Assembly: GCA_947683625.1 (NCBI GenBank) | Contig: CANTUR010000069.1 | Location: forward strand, 1,736,001-1,800,000 | Direction of reading: 5' to 3' | Source: Mallotus nudiflorus | Lineage: Eukaryota > Streptophyta > Magnoliopsida > Malpighiales > Euphorbiaceae | DNA: 64,000 nucleotides | Shown here: one piece after another, positions 47,085 to 58,250 of the stretch | How positions within the stretch are numbered: the stretch's first letter is position 1 | Layout of the letters: every line of letters starts with the position of its first letter | Position numbers and translations under genes: made by a program | The notes under the pieces: generated by a model | Databases searched by the model: none | What the model saw: the letters and a program-made list of their open reading frames with translations, nothing else | What the model was told of the DNA's origin: nothing

Positions 47085-47977
47085 TGGAAGTACAATGTTC
47101 TTTAGTGTTTTTTATTTTTATTTTCTTTCTATGTTTGTGTGTCTATTTTACTTTAAGAGTCATGCATGTTTTAGCTTAATTTTTAGGTTGTTCATGCATT
47201 ACTCTCACACTTGGATTGTTGCAATCTATTCACATATAGAGTCTTATTTATTAAAGTTAGTTTTCTTAAAGAAATTCTTTAATCTTGCTTTAATGATTTT
47301 TTTGGGAATTTTTTTTTAATTATGAGAGTAATTTATGGTTAGTAATTTTTATATTTTAATAAACTTAATGCTTCCTTTTCTGAATTTAAGTGCTTGATGC
47401 TTGAGAAAAATGTTTATAAGTTGGCATTTGAGTCTAACCTTAGTATGGTAAAATCCTAATGTATTTTGGTTTATTTTATTTTTTTTAAAAAAATAAGATG
47501 GAGTGTAAAATTCTCTAGTTAGGAGTGGAATTTAAAAAGAATGTCTTTAAATGCTCCTTTTACTCCAGTGCTCTTTAAGAGTAAGAGTCTCCAAATGACC
47601 CTTTTTGGATGTATCCACACTGAGTAGTGTAGGAAAGGTAGGGGATACTGAGATTAGGAAGACTTTGATTGAATAAAAGTTTTAAAACCTTAAATGTGCT
47701 AAATTTATAATTTCCTAAGTTTTAGAGTGATTCCTACTTCCTTTTATTTTTCTTGAATGCCAATTATTTACTTTCATGATTTCAATAGAAAAGTATGCTC
47801 TTCACATGGTTATAATGCATTCTTGACCTCAGATTACTCTTTTAATTTTGAGTTTTAAAACTTTTTATTAAAGGAAGATTTAGGTAGCAAGTCAAGTTAA
47901 AACTAGTTAATGAGAATGATTCTTTAGATGAATTTAGTGTATTCGAGTTTTGCTTAAGGACAAGCAAACAATCAAGT
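47085..47977 (+). other. Athila 3' untranslated region
   Basis: Non-coding sequence. It includes a GAGTTTTGCTTAAGGACAAG phrase near 47945 that resembles the conserved stretch before the PPT of Athila elements (GCTCGAGGACGAGC class). Confidence 0.65.
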
Positions 47978-47988
47978 TTAGGGGAATT
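47978..47988 (+). promoter_or_regulatory. Polypurine tract of Athila
   Basis: TTAGGGGAATT directly before the 3' LTR start TGATGACTGTGAG at 47989. Confidence 0.7.
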
Positions 47989-49388
47989 TGATGACTGTGA
48001 GAAATGTATTATTTTGCACACCTAATGTGTTAGAATTAAGTGTTATTCTAGTTATATTTATTATATTTTGTTAAGTTTTTCTTTAGTTTATATGTTTGTG
48101 CTGCATGATTTAAATTTGTTTTTACTTTTAGTATTTCAGGTTACTTTTGGTCGTTTTTATGCATTTAGCTGTTCAAAGAATAGTGATGGAATAAGGCATA
48201 GGACTTTTGAAGGCTATAGAAGTGTCCAAGGAGCATTCAAGGAAAAATCTAGCAAGTTTGAAGCTTAGAAGATACACATGGCCATGTGCATTTTGCATAT
48301 GCCCATGCTTGCTTGAAAGTCAAACATACAGCTATAAGCACCCACACACATGGCCATGCTTTCTTACTAAATTCTTATGAAGATAGGCACATGGTCGTGT
48401 GCCTAATCATGCAAGGCCATGTGCCCTACTGGTAGCATTTTGAAATTTGAATTTTAAAGGACTTATAAAGGGGGATTTGATGGATTTTCAAAAAGGAAAC
48501 ATATAAAGAGGCTAGAGGCTGGGGTTTCATATATGTGTAGCCTCCAGGAACAAAACATTAGACTCCATGTTCTTATTCTACATTTTTTACAAGTTTTTAT
48601 CTTTCTTTTTATTATCAAAGACTAGGCTTGTTTATGTTAGTTTTTAGAGATTGTGGAACAAGGATTAAAGAACAATAACCTTATACTATCAAGGGGGTTT
48701 TCTAAATACTTATTATTGTTCATTTCTATTTTTTTTATTAATGATGATGTTTATTTTCTTTTATTCCACTTCTTTATCTTTATCTTTATATTACCAACAT
48801 GAGGAGCTAAGTTCTTAATATGGTTCTTATATCAATTTAACCATGTAATAATTGCAATTAAACCTAAGCTATTAATCTTAATTCATTGGTTATTATTGAA
48901 CTTAATGTCATCATAGAATTTATAACCATGTGATTGAATCTACAAAATGAAACATGATTAAGATATAGGTTCCATTGGATATAAATAATAACCTATTAGA
49001 AGCTTTCTTAGTTGAGAGACATTAAAGCAACTAATATTGATTAACGATTGGAGCTTTAAACCGGGTTAACCTACACTTAGTAAGTGAGGGCTATACATCT
49101 AAGATATTAATTTACTTGGTTAATTGTAGATTTTTCTAAGAGGAAAACCTAGGATTCCTTAGATTCCTTTAAATTTGATTAAGGTTAGGTATGGATTAGG
49201 TACCAATTGATCTTTAAAAAAAGTTGAATTGATAATAAGAACCCTAACTTTTTAATTTCAAAACACCATTTTTGATTGTTTAAACAAATAAATCATAATT
49301 AGTATTACAATAGTCAATTTGGAATCTCTGTGGGATTGATATTTAATTACTACTTGTACGATTCTGTATACTTGCAGATTACACATAA
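47989..49388 (+). mobile_element. Athila 3' LTR
   Basis: Starts TGATGACTGTGAGAAATG and ends ACACATAA (CA mutated to AA), followed by AATGC, the second target-site copy. It keeps CACATGGCCATGTG at about 48278-48291 and a CTTATAAAGGGGG box near 48460. Confidence 0.9.
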
Positions 49389-49393
49389 AATGC

Positions 49394-50600
49394 CTTTTTG
49401 TGGGATATCCTAAAGAAACTAAAGGATATTACTTCTATAATGCTTTTGAGAATAAAGTGTTGTTGCTTGGAATGGTGTATTTTTGGAAAGAGAATTTATT
49501 TCCAAGGGAACTAGGGAGAGCATAGTGAAACTTGAAGAAATTCAAGACCCACAAAATAGCATTGTACTAAGTATGGAATTGCAGCTAGATCAATAAGTAA
49601 CTATTGAACCTGCACGAGTACTAAAAGGCCCAAGGAGGTCTGGTAGGACACGTCAAATCCCTATGAGATATGGATTTCTTATAACTAATAATGATGTGTT
49701 AATTATGGATCAAAGTGATCCCATATCCTATCATGAGGCCATAAATAGTCTTAACTCTGAGAAATGGCTATAAGCCATGAAATCAAAACTGCAGTCCATG
49801 TATAATAATCAAGTATGGACCTTGATTAACTTAACTGATAGCTTAAAAACCATTGGATGCAATTGGGTCTTTAAAAAGAAAACTAACATGGATGGAAATG
49901 TGCATAACTTTAAGGCAAGACTAGTTGCAAAGGGTTAAAAAAGAACACATGGTAGAGATTATAGTGAAACTTTTCACCAGTTGCTTTGCTGAAATCTGTT
50001 TGAATTCTCCTTACTATAGCTACATACTATGATTATGAGATATTGTAAATGGATGTCAAATTTGCATTTTGTAATGAAACTTCCTTGAGAATGTGTACAT
50101 GACACAACTAGAGGATTTTGTCAATCTTGAGAAATCTAGAAAGGTATTCAAGCCTCAAAGGTCCATTTATGAATTGAAGCAAGCATCTCAGAGTTGGAAT
50201 CTTTATTTGATGAAGTAGTTAAAAAGTTTGGATTCATTAAGAATGAAGATGAACCTTGTGTCTATAAGAAGGTTAGTGGGAGCACAATTATGTTTTTAGT
50301 GTTATATGTTAATGACATACTGCTCATTGGAAATTATATCCCTATTTTACAAAAAGTTAAATCATGGCTAAGGAATTGTTTCTCAATGAAAGACTTAGGT
50401 GAAGTCGCTTCTATATTAGGAATCAAGATCAGTAGAGATATATCTAAAAGGTTTCTTGGCGTAAGTTAGAGCATTTATATTGATAAGGTATTAAACAGGT
50501 TCACCATGCAAGACTTTAAGAGGGGATTCTTGCCAATGTGACATAGCATTAGTCTTAGCAACACTTAGTGTCCTATGACACAAGATGAGTGAGACTGCAT
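49394..50600 (+). pseudogene. pol: Copia integrase C-terminus and reverse transcriptase
   Basis: Resumes the copia gene after the second AATGC: FFVGYPKETKGYYFYNAF completes the integrase. RT follows with NWVFKKK-like, DGNVHNFKARLVAKG and MDVKFAF (catalytic Asp kept). An open part from 50194 reads VKKFGFIKNEDEPCVYKK, then LYVNDILLIGN, where the YVDD box is YVND (Asn codon 50311-50313). SMKDLGEVASILGIKISRD follows. The Asp-to-Asn change alone would kill the enzyme. Confidence 0.87.
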
Positions 50601-51298
50601 GAGTAAGATTCCATATGCTTATGTTATTAGATCTATCATGTATGCAATATTATATACTTGACCTAATGTCTCATATGCCTTAAGCACAATGAGCATATAC
50701 TAGTTAGACCTAGGTGAAAGTCACTGGATAACAATTAAGAGTATATTGAAGTACTTGAGAAGAACTAAAGGTGCATTTTTACTATATAGCAGTTAGGAAG
50801 ATGAGTTAGTTGTAAATGGTTACATAGATGCCAACTTCCAAACTAACAAGGATGATTTTCGATCACAGTCAAGTTATGTGTTTTATTTAAATGGAGTTAT
50901 AGTGAGCTGGAGGAGTTGCAAGCATGACACCATTATTGATTCTACAATGGAAGCTTAGTATATAGCTACCTCAGAAGTAGCTAAGGAGATTATTTGGATC
51001 AAAAAGTTCATAATTGGACTAGGTGTTGTTCCTTGTATATCGGATCCATTAAACTTGTATTATGACAATAATGGAGCTATAGCTCAAGCTAGGGACCCAA
51101 TATCACATTAGAGATCTAAACACATACTCAAGCATTATCATCTCATTCAAGAAATAATTGAGAGAGGAGATGTGAATATATGCAGATTACCTACAAATGA
51201 TAATGTTATTAATTCACTAACTAAGCCTCTTCCATAGCCTAAGCATGAGAGTCATACTAGGTCCATGGGTATTAGTTTTAATATAAATTGGGCTAGTA
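50601..51298 (+). pseudogene. pol: Copia RNase H
   Basis: RNase H at the end of copia pol: SIMYAILYT, LKYLRRTKGAFLLY, NGYIDANFQTNKDDFRSQSS, VSWRSCKHDTIIDSTMEA, LYYDNNGAIAQARDP, SKHILKHYHLIQEIIERGDV and LTKPLP. The Asp, Glu and Asp (YIDA, STMEA, YYDNN) remain, whereas the last Asp of the DNIADPLTK-like motif is Asn (DNVINSLTK). One reading frame runs through most of it with stops. It ends just before the PPT. Confidence 0.87.
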
Positions 51299-51310
51299 CA
51301 AGTGGGAGAT
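51299..51310 (+). promoter_or_regulatory. Polypurine tract of copia element
   Basis: CAAGTGGGAGAT immediately before the LTR start TGCTAGTGATATGC, the usual copia arrangement. Confidence 0.8.
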
Positions 51311-52234
51311 TGCTAGTGATATGCACTAGGTTAATCATGTATGACCATGTTCTGATTGTATCATTTTATTAATAAAGAGGCATTTTCATTATCATTTTTT
51401 GTTGGATAATTACTTGAATAGTTAATTCTTCCTAAGGTTATCATATATATGACTTGATAGTAAAACCTTTAGATTAAATATGAGTTCTATTCAAATTATT
51501 CCTAGTCATTATAATATATAAAGGCTAGTATAATGTTGATTGATGATTATGTTTTACAAAATATGAATATGAGATATTAAGTCAACCTATAGATACTTAT
51601 TTAAGAAATAATGTACTGGATTGACCCATCATGATAATACTATATAGATAATTATCATAAGTAATTCTCATCACAGTAATATTAGTTTAGTCCTCTAACC
51701 TTTAAATCACCATGAATTTCTATATAATTATTTTGTATTTTGACATATAACATTATCTTTAACTAGATGATAAACTAGATTATTATTGGATATAAAATGA
51801 GCTATGTCAGGAGTATGATTGATTGAGAAGGAATTTATCCCTTATTTAATATGAGTAATATATCTATGGGCCCCTTGTTAAGAAAGACTGAAGAAAATGC
51901 ATGGCTATGCCAAAGGAAATTGATAAAGAGTTATCATTCTCAGTCTACTTGGAACTAATAAATAATATAATTGAATTATATAAGGATGACAAAAACTATG
52001 CCTTATATTCAATCAAGACATTATGTGACAAAAGGACTACGATATTCACTGTAAATTAGGTTATATCAGATTATCAACCTTCATATGACTTGGGTAGTCA
52101 TAATGTCTTGCTAAAGGCTACATATGACTTGTACACCTAAATAGGGATTTCAAGCCCACTGCCAATGACATGTGAACCTATAGGGTCACACACTTAGAAA
52201 ATGCCTTAAATGAATATGGGTTTACCAAGCCTAA

Positions 52235-52300
52235 TAAAGCTTTGTGGAAATAAATAAATAAATATTTATTTAGTTATTTATTTATTTCCACAAAGCTTTA
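52235..52300. repeat. Perfect inverted repeat, 26-bp arms, 14-bp spacer
   Basis: Arm 52235-52260 (TAAAGCTTTGTGGAAATAAA...) is the exact reverse complement of 52275-52300. The 5' LTR (about 11775-11830) has only a shorter imperfect palindrome there. Confidence 0.95.
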
Positions 52301-52759
52301 TTTAGGTAATGGTTATTTTAAATAAATAAGAAACTATTTTTTATTTGGTATTTGAATAAAATCATAATTGGATTAAGTGGAATATACTAAAAACATTTTG
52401 GTAAGTGAGAATTTACCAAAATGAATTTTTGTAAATGAAACCCTAATTGAGAGGTCTATAAATATGACATATTCTTTAGAGTTTCACATACTTATTATTC
52501 TACCACCAACGTTCATTTTCTCAAGTCTTAGAAAAAAAACATAGAGTTCTTGAGTTGTGAGACAATTAAGAAAAAAGGTGTTAGCACACACACATTCATT
52601 TTGATTTAAGGCTATTCGTTTGGATACTTATAAAGGACATATTCATTTGGAGACATAGTAATTGAACCTAGAAAACTAAAAGCTCGACCTATGGTATCAA
52701 TAAACTGAACCTCCTCTCATCCTTCCATCATTCTTGCCCATTCTTTGCATATGTGATAA

Positions 52760-52833
52760 GGTTTTTAGAAACCCTAAATCAATAAGTTAATTTAAAGGTT
52801 TTTAGAAACCCTAAATCAATCGGTTAATTTAAT
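52760..52833. repeat. 37-bp tandem duplication in copia 3' LTR
   Basis: GGTTTTTAGAAACCCTAAAT starts at 52760 and again at 52797. The 5' LTR has it once (about 12272), so it arose in this copy only. Confidence 0.9.
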
Positions 52834-52900
52834 TACATAGATCCTGGTTCAGGAATTATGATTAATTTTTAAATTTTCACTGCATTTTGAATCATATAAC

Positions 52901-54369
52901 CCAACACTCTAGTTCAAGTTGACAATGATAATAATTACTACCATGATCTAAAAAATGCACCGAAGGCTGCAAGAATTGCTAACATGACTAAGCCTAAGTT
53001 AGTAGGGGAGGTTAAATTGTTGGCTAACATGATGGTTCAATTGGAATTTGCCTTTAAAGACAAGGGGGCTAATGGCTCTAAAAGCTTCACTAACTAGGCA
53101 TTATTCAAAGCTGAACCACTCTTAAAAGATTTTAAATTGCCAAACTTCACTAAGTTTGATGGAAGGGATCCAAGGGTCCATCTCAGGCAATACAATACCT
53201 TTATGGCTATTATGAAATTACAGAATCATAAATTACTTTATTCTTCTTCACATCACTAAAGGAAGGGCCGAGAGCATGCTTCTTTAACCTTGAAGAAGAA
53301 ATTAACAGTGACTCACTACTGCTAACTTAGAAGTGCATTTAGTAGTATGAGTACAACACTCAGCTAGACATCACTCATAGTGATCTTGAGAATATGAGAT
53401 AGAAACCTAGTGAAGCTTTCCCTAATGACATCATAAGATGCCAAGGTAAGGTAGTCAAAATGAGGAACCATCCTTATTACCTTGACTCCATTACACATAG
53501 AGCTAATAATCAAAGGAGCATTGCTACACTTCACAAAGTAAATGATCTTTTCTTATTACCTTAACTTCAGAGCTTCCCATTAGGCTAGGATTAGAATTAA
53601 AGATGAAGAACCTCAATAAACTAGAAGCACCCTAATTAAACACTCAAAACACATTTACTCGAGTTGTAGAAATAAATCTTATCCAACCCAACACTCATAA
53701 TCCACCATCAATTAATACCATCAAACCACCAAGAAACTTCTCAAACTTTAACCTCCCACTATCCAAAGTATTATAGAGACTTCAATAAAAGAACCTTTTG
53801 CAACCTCAAAAACCCAAGCCTCTTCTAAACCCATTACCTCCTCAGATTGACCAAAAATTATTTTGCCACTTTCACCAAATGTTTCGTCACACTACTAATG
53901 CATATAAGACCCTTAAAATTCAATTCATTGACTTTGGAAAAATTAATGACTTGGAAAAATGACTAAGCATCAAAACCAATCCTCTTATAAATTATCAAAA
54001 CATGACTCCACCAAACATCAACATGATCTCCCCTAATCTACCAAAAGCCCTTATTGAACAATCAATCCAAACCATCCAAGACACCTAAGATAAGCTCCAT
54101 GAAAAAAAAGAAAGAGAAGTCCTAATGATCTTAGAAGATGAGTTCTCGAGCCTCATTCTTGAACCTTATGACTCTAGTGAAGATGAACAATGTCCTTCTA
54201 CATTCAAATACATTCTGATGTCCTAAAAGTTCCTTCCTCACTAGGTGATGCAAAAAAGAACTAGTGATATAGCTCTCCCTATGAACGATGAAGTGACTGA
54301 GAGGAAGTCACCGTCCTCAAATAGCTTACAAAATTCCAAGTACAAGTAAGTATATGGGACCTATTCATC
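52901..54369 (+). pseudogene. gag: Gag (5'-truncated) and linker of B3
   Basis: Gag begins in mid-gene: VDNDNNYYHDLKNAPKAARI, MVQLEFAFKDKGANGSKSF, DFKLPNFTKFDGRDPRVHLR and, in other frames, AFSNDIIRCQGK-like pieces (to about 53575). The following linker (53576-54369) is Pro/Asn-rich with scattered pieces such as EPYDSSEDEQCPSTFKYI, which match the B2 linker. Many stops. The missing N-terminus shows a 5' truncation, not an alternative start. Confidence 0.8.
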
Positions 54370-54860
54370 ATTTTTAAAAAGCACAGGGATGCCATAGTTA
54401 GAGCATTAAATGAAGTAAAGATTGCCACTAATGCCTCACCTTGTGAGATGATAGCCTATCTAATGAAAGCTCCTTCCAATGCAATCACTTTCTTAGATGA
54501 AGATTTTCCCTTAAAGGAAGGGTCTACAATCATCCTCTCTTTATATAAGCAATTGTCAAGTCTAATAAGAATCCATGCATTATAGTGGATAACAGATCTA
54601 CTATTAATGTTTGCTCCTTGAGGTTGCTACATGAATTTGGGATGAATCTTGAAAACATAGAATATAAGAGCCTATGATGATTCAAAAAAGCCAATCATTA
54701 GGACTTTCAAAGCTATAGTTATAGTAGGTGATATTGAGTTAGTAACAGAATTTACCATCTTGGATATTCCTCTAACTTCTGCCCTGCTCCTAGGAAGACC
54801 TTAGTTCTATCTATTAAGGGTATACCCTCCATTATGCATCAGAATATTAAGTTCCTATTA
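54370..54860 (+). pseudogene. pol: Protease of B3
   Basis: KHRDAIVRALNEVKIATNAS opens the pre-protease segment in a 5'-shifted frame. The active-site box, IVDNRSTINVCSLRLL near 54580-54630, keeps the Asp but has Arg for Gly. It continues IRAYDDSKKPIIRTFKAIV, IEL and FTILDIPLT. This is the B2 protease counterpart, broken by frameshifts. Confidence 0.8.
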
Positions 54861-55779
54861 AAAGGAAAAGTCATTACCATCCCTACTAAAATAAATAACA
54901 TTATTGCCTGCTTGAATTTGGTCCTACAAGGATTTTAGGTTTCTTTAATCAATGATAGTCATGTTGATCCCAAAGCTATTACCATAATGAAGAGGATGAA
55001 ATATCTACCTAGAACAAGATTAGGAGGAAGATACATCGAGTCATATAATTCCCTAACTTATGAGGATAGACCAATAGACATGGTTTATGGTATGATCCTT
55101 AAAAAGACACTGGGACTGAGAATTCAATCTCTTATGTGACTAAAAACTCAACTTGAGTCTACCAAGGATAAGCTGAGAAGTGGGTAAGCAATGGAATCAA
55201 GAAACTAGGATTCAAGATCTTCAATGACACCCTCAAAAGAAAACACTTGCAAGATATGGTCACTAAAGCTGAAATCAATAAGTTGATGAAAAATGTAGAG
55301 CTAGAATATAAAAATGAGACTCTTAATCATGCTCAAGCTGCTACCATCCTCAAATCAAGCATCAATGACATCCTGTTTAATGACACTATTGATGATGATC
55401 TCTGTATTTTTTCTTTATTTAAGACTGATGATGGAATAAAATCTAAAGCTAATGCAATGAAATTAGATTTTTCTTACTGGTTTGATGCCTTTCATGATAG
55501 TAGTGTGCATTGCATTGATCAAAACATTAGCATATTTGACATTGATTCCATGTGCACTGAATCATTTAACATTGGCACATAATATGAACCATACATTATG
55601 CATCTTTCAAAAGATGTTACCCCTAAAGAAAAAAGAGAAATTAATAAAATATTTAAAAGTATTTTCCTAGACTTATAAGGACATACGCAGTATTGATAGG
55701 GACATTGATCAACACTTCATTCCTACCAAGGATGGGTGCAAACCAATAAAATATAAATTAAAATGAGTCAAACCAAAAT
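54861..55779 (+). pseudogene. pol: Protease-RT linker of B3 pol
   Basis: Polyprotein linker. A 111-codon open stretch at 55247-55582 reads TKAEINKLMKNVELEYKNE and HCIDQNISIFDIDSMCTESF, matching the B2 linker, but has no enzymatic motif. Confidence 0.65.
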
Positions 55780-56390
55780 GGACCTATCTAGTGAAATAAG
55801 ACATTGAGAAGCAAATTGAAAAAAAATTCCTAAAGGTAGTAGGCTATCCAAAGTGGTTAGCAAATGTGGTGCCAATACCAAAGAAAGATGGAAGGGTTAG
55901 AATCTGTGTTGACTATAGAGATTTGAACAAAACATGCCTGAAAGATTATTTCCCACTACCTAACATAGACATATTGGTTAATAGCATTGCCACATGTGCA
56001 ACGTACTCCTTCATGGATGGATTCTCTAGGTATAATCAGATCCTAATAGCCATTATTGACAAAGCAAAGTCAACTTTCATAACAGAATGGGGCACTTATT
56101 ACTAAAGAGTAATACCATTCAATTTAAAGAATGCATGAGCAACTTACCTAAGAATAGAAAATACAATGTTCCATGACATGATACATAAAGAATTGGAAGT
56201 GTATATCGATGACATGATGATCAAGTTAAGAACCAGGGAAGGACACCCATCTGATCTTGATAAGTTCCTTAAAAGAGTCAAAAAGTACAATCTCATGCTT
56301 AATTCAAAGAAATACGTATTCAAAGTTACTTAAGCAAAAATGTTAAGGTATGTTGTTAGTCATAATGAATTGGAAATGGATCCAGATAAA
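55780..56390 (+). pseudogene. pol: Reverse transcriptase of B3
   Basis: VPIPKKDGRVRICVDYRDLN, KDYFPLPNIDILVNS and FMDGFSRYNQILIA: here the first catalytic Asp is intact, unlike B2. EVYIDDMMIK near 56200-56230 is also intact. DPDKVKVVKEMPV closes the domain. Frameshifts and stops around 56100-56340 nevertheless break the gene. Confidence 0.88.
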
Positions 56391-56960
56391 GTAAAAGTGG
56401 TCAAAGAAATGCCAGTGCTAAAAATAGAAAAAGAAATCAGAGGGTTTTTAGAGAAATTGCAATTGATTAGTATATTCATCGCCAAGTTGATAGTAGTATG
56501 TGAATCAATCTTCAAGCTACTCAGAAAAAATCAACCAATTAAGTGGAATGAACAGTTTTAGTTAGCATTCAATAAGATCAAAAGATACCTAGCTAACCTG
56601 CTAGTCCTAAAATCACATAAACTAGGGATACCTTTAACCTTATATTTGGCCATCGAAGGAAATGCAATTGGTGCAATAATAGCCCAATAAGGAGAAATGA
56701 AAGCGGAACATGTAGTCTACTACTTAAGTAAGAAGATGTTACTGTATGAGGAAAAATACAATCAAGTCTAATAGATATGCCTAGAAATGTTATGGGCAAT
56801 GAAGAAACTTAGGCATTACTTTTAGTCTTACAAAATTCAGGCTATATCTAAAATGGATCCAATAAAATACCTTTAGGAAGCTTCTTTTATGGTGGGAAAA
56901 CTTACCAAGTGGCTTATGTTACTAACATAATTCAATATGCAGTATTTAACTAGGAAAGCA
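56391..56960 (+). pseudogene. pol: Connection and native RNase H of B3
   Basis: RGFLEKLQLISIFIAKL, then KLGIPLTLYLAIEGNAIGAI, GEMKAEHVVYYLSKKMLLYE, DPIKYL and MVGKLTKWLMLLTXF, equivalent to the degenerate RT-linked RNase H of B2. Stops interrupt it repeatedly. Confidence 0.75.
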
Positions 56961-57059
56961 GTAAAGGGAAGAGTAGTGGCTAAATTTATAACTCTTAATA
57001 CCATTCTAGACTCAGAGAAAATCCAACTAGACTTCCTAGATGACCTAAGTTCAACCATC

Positions 57060-57330
57060 GAGATTCAAGGATGGCAGATGTATTTTGATGGAGCAGTTAA
57101 CCAGTTCAGTGCAGGAGTCGGGATCATACTATAATCCCAATAAGGTGAAGTAGTACCAATTACCAAAAAGCTAGAATTTAGGTTTACAAATAACAAAGCA
57201 AAATATGAGGTGTGCACACTCAAATAGAAGCACTAATAGCCCTAGATATTATAGAGGTTAAAATCTTCAGAGATTCCATGCTAGTAATCAATCTTGCCAA
57301 AAAAGAATGGGAATTGATGGAGCAACACCT
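57060..57330 (+). pseudogene. pol: Archaeal-like RNase H of B3
   Basis: GWQMYFDGAVNQFSAGVGII at about 57070-57130, NNKAKYE (Lys for the catalytic Glu of NNEA), then ALIALDIIEVKIFRDSMLVI after a frameshift. Two of three acidic positions remain. It matches the B2 domain 37417-37665. Confidence 0.82.
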
Positions 57331-57599
57331 AAAACCTTACCTAGATCACTTGAAATTGCTTACCATGTCCTTTCAAAAATGCATATTCATCCATCTCCCT
57401 ATAAATCACATTCAAATGACAAATTCACTTGCTTCCTTAGCATTGGTGTGGGAAGGACCTTCCAAAATGCCCACGAAGCCTTTAATCCTACTTAGATCAG
57501 GACAACCTTTTCATAAGAACTATAAAATAATGAAGATCAAAAAAATGAAAAACCAAAGTTTTATAATATCTAGAGATATTTGAAGGAATGAGCATATCC

Positions 57600-58250
57600 C
57601 AATCAAGCAAGTGAAAAAGATAAGGCAATCATCTAATGATTAGTATCAAAATTTACATTGCACCAGGGTGTGTTATACAAGAGGACTTCATATAGGTTAT
57701 AACTTTGATGTCTAGATGAAACTGAGGCTATATAAGTAATGGAAGAAGTACATAAAGGTGTTTATAGTTCACACATGAATGGAGCAATCCTAGCTATAAA
57801 GCTAATCAGACAATCCTTTGGATGATGATGATAGAAGACTGTATCAAATTTGTAAGAGAATGCCATAAGTTCCAAATTCAATTCACTACGGGTAGCAATC
57901 AAATCTAAATTACCAAAAGTGTAATAGGCTTAATAGAGGCATGATAACCTCACTCTCTTATGTAGTCAAAGACTTAAAGCTCTATATTACACACAATTGT
58001 ATCAGACTCGGCTAGCTAAAACCTTTAATAGAAATATGAAAATAAGGGTGTGAAAGCAAGATAATAGGTGTTACACCATGCAAGGTAGAATGTTACATAC
58101 CCTAGAGGGAATTTTAAATACAACTGGGAATGCTCGTACTTGGTTAAACATGTCTTATCAAAAGGAGCAGTCAAGCTGATGGGTTATGAAGGCAATGAAT
58201 TCTTTGAACTTATCAATACAAACCACTTGAAGAACTAGTATGTCTAAAGC
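57600..58250 (+). pseudogene. pol: Integrase of B3 with catalytic core deleted
   Basis: The zinc-finger part reads EVHKGVYSSHMNGAILAIKL and EDCIKFVRECHKFQIQ (second Cys of CxxC changed to Phe). Right after it, near 57885-57895, the sequence jumps to VAIKSKLPKV and QRLKALYYTQL, which in B2 lie about 580 bp further on. All three DDE residues are therefore missing. The tail NLSIQTT is equivalent to the B2 integrase end. Confidence 0.8.

Larger units (their letters stand above)
16099..49388 (+). mobile_element. Athila-type Ty3/gypsy element, complete but nested and decayed
   Basis: The element has homologous LTRs at 16099-17505 and 47989-49388 and a 5-bp target duplication AATGC (16094-16098 and 49389-49393). 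Internal order is PBS, gag, protease, RT, RNase H, integrase, two ORF1-type genes, PPT. Its 33-kb span includes three later insertions: solo LTR 17818-20041, solo LTR 27828-29839 and Tat element 29990-45570. Without these it is about 13.5 kb, a normal size for Athila. Confidence 0.9.
51311..52900 (+). mobile_element. Copia 3' LTR, truncated at its 3' end
   Basis: Starts TGCTAGTGATATGCACTAGG after the PPT. From 51556 to about 52896 it matches the 5' LTR region 11095-12356. It then changes without a boundary into family B gag sequence, so its end is missing. Confidence 0.85.
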
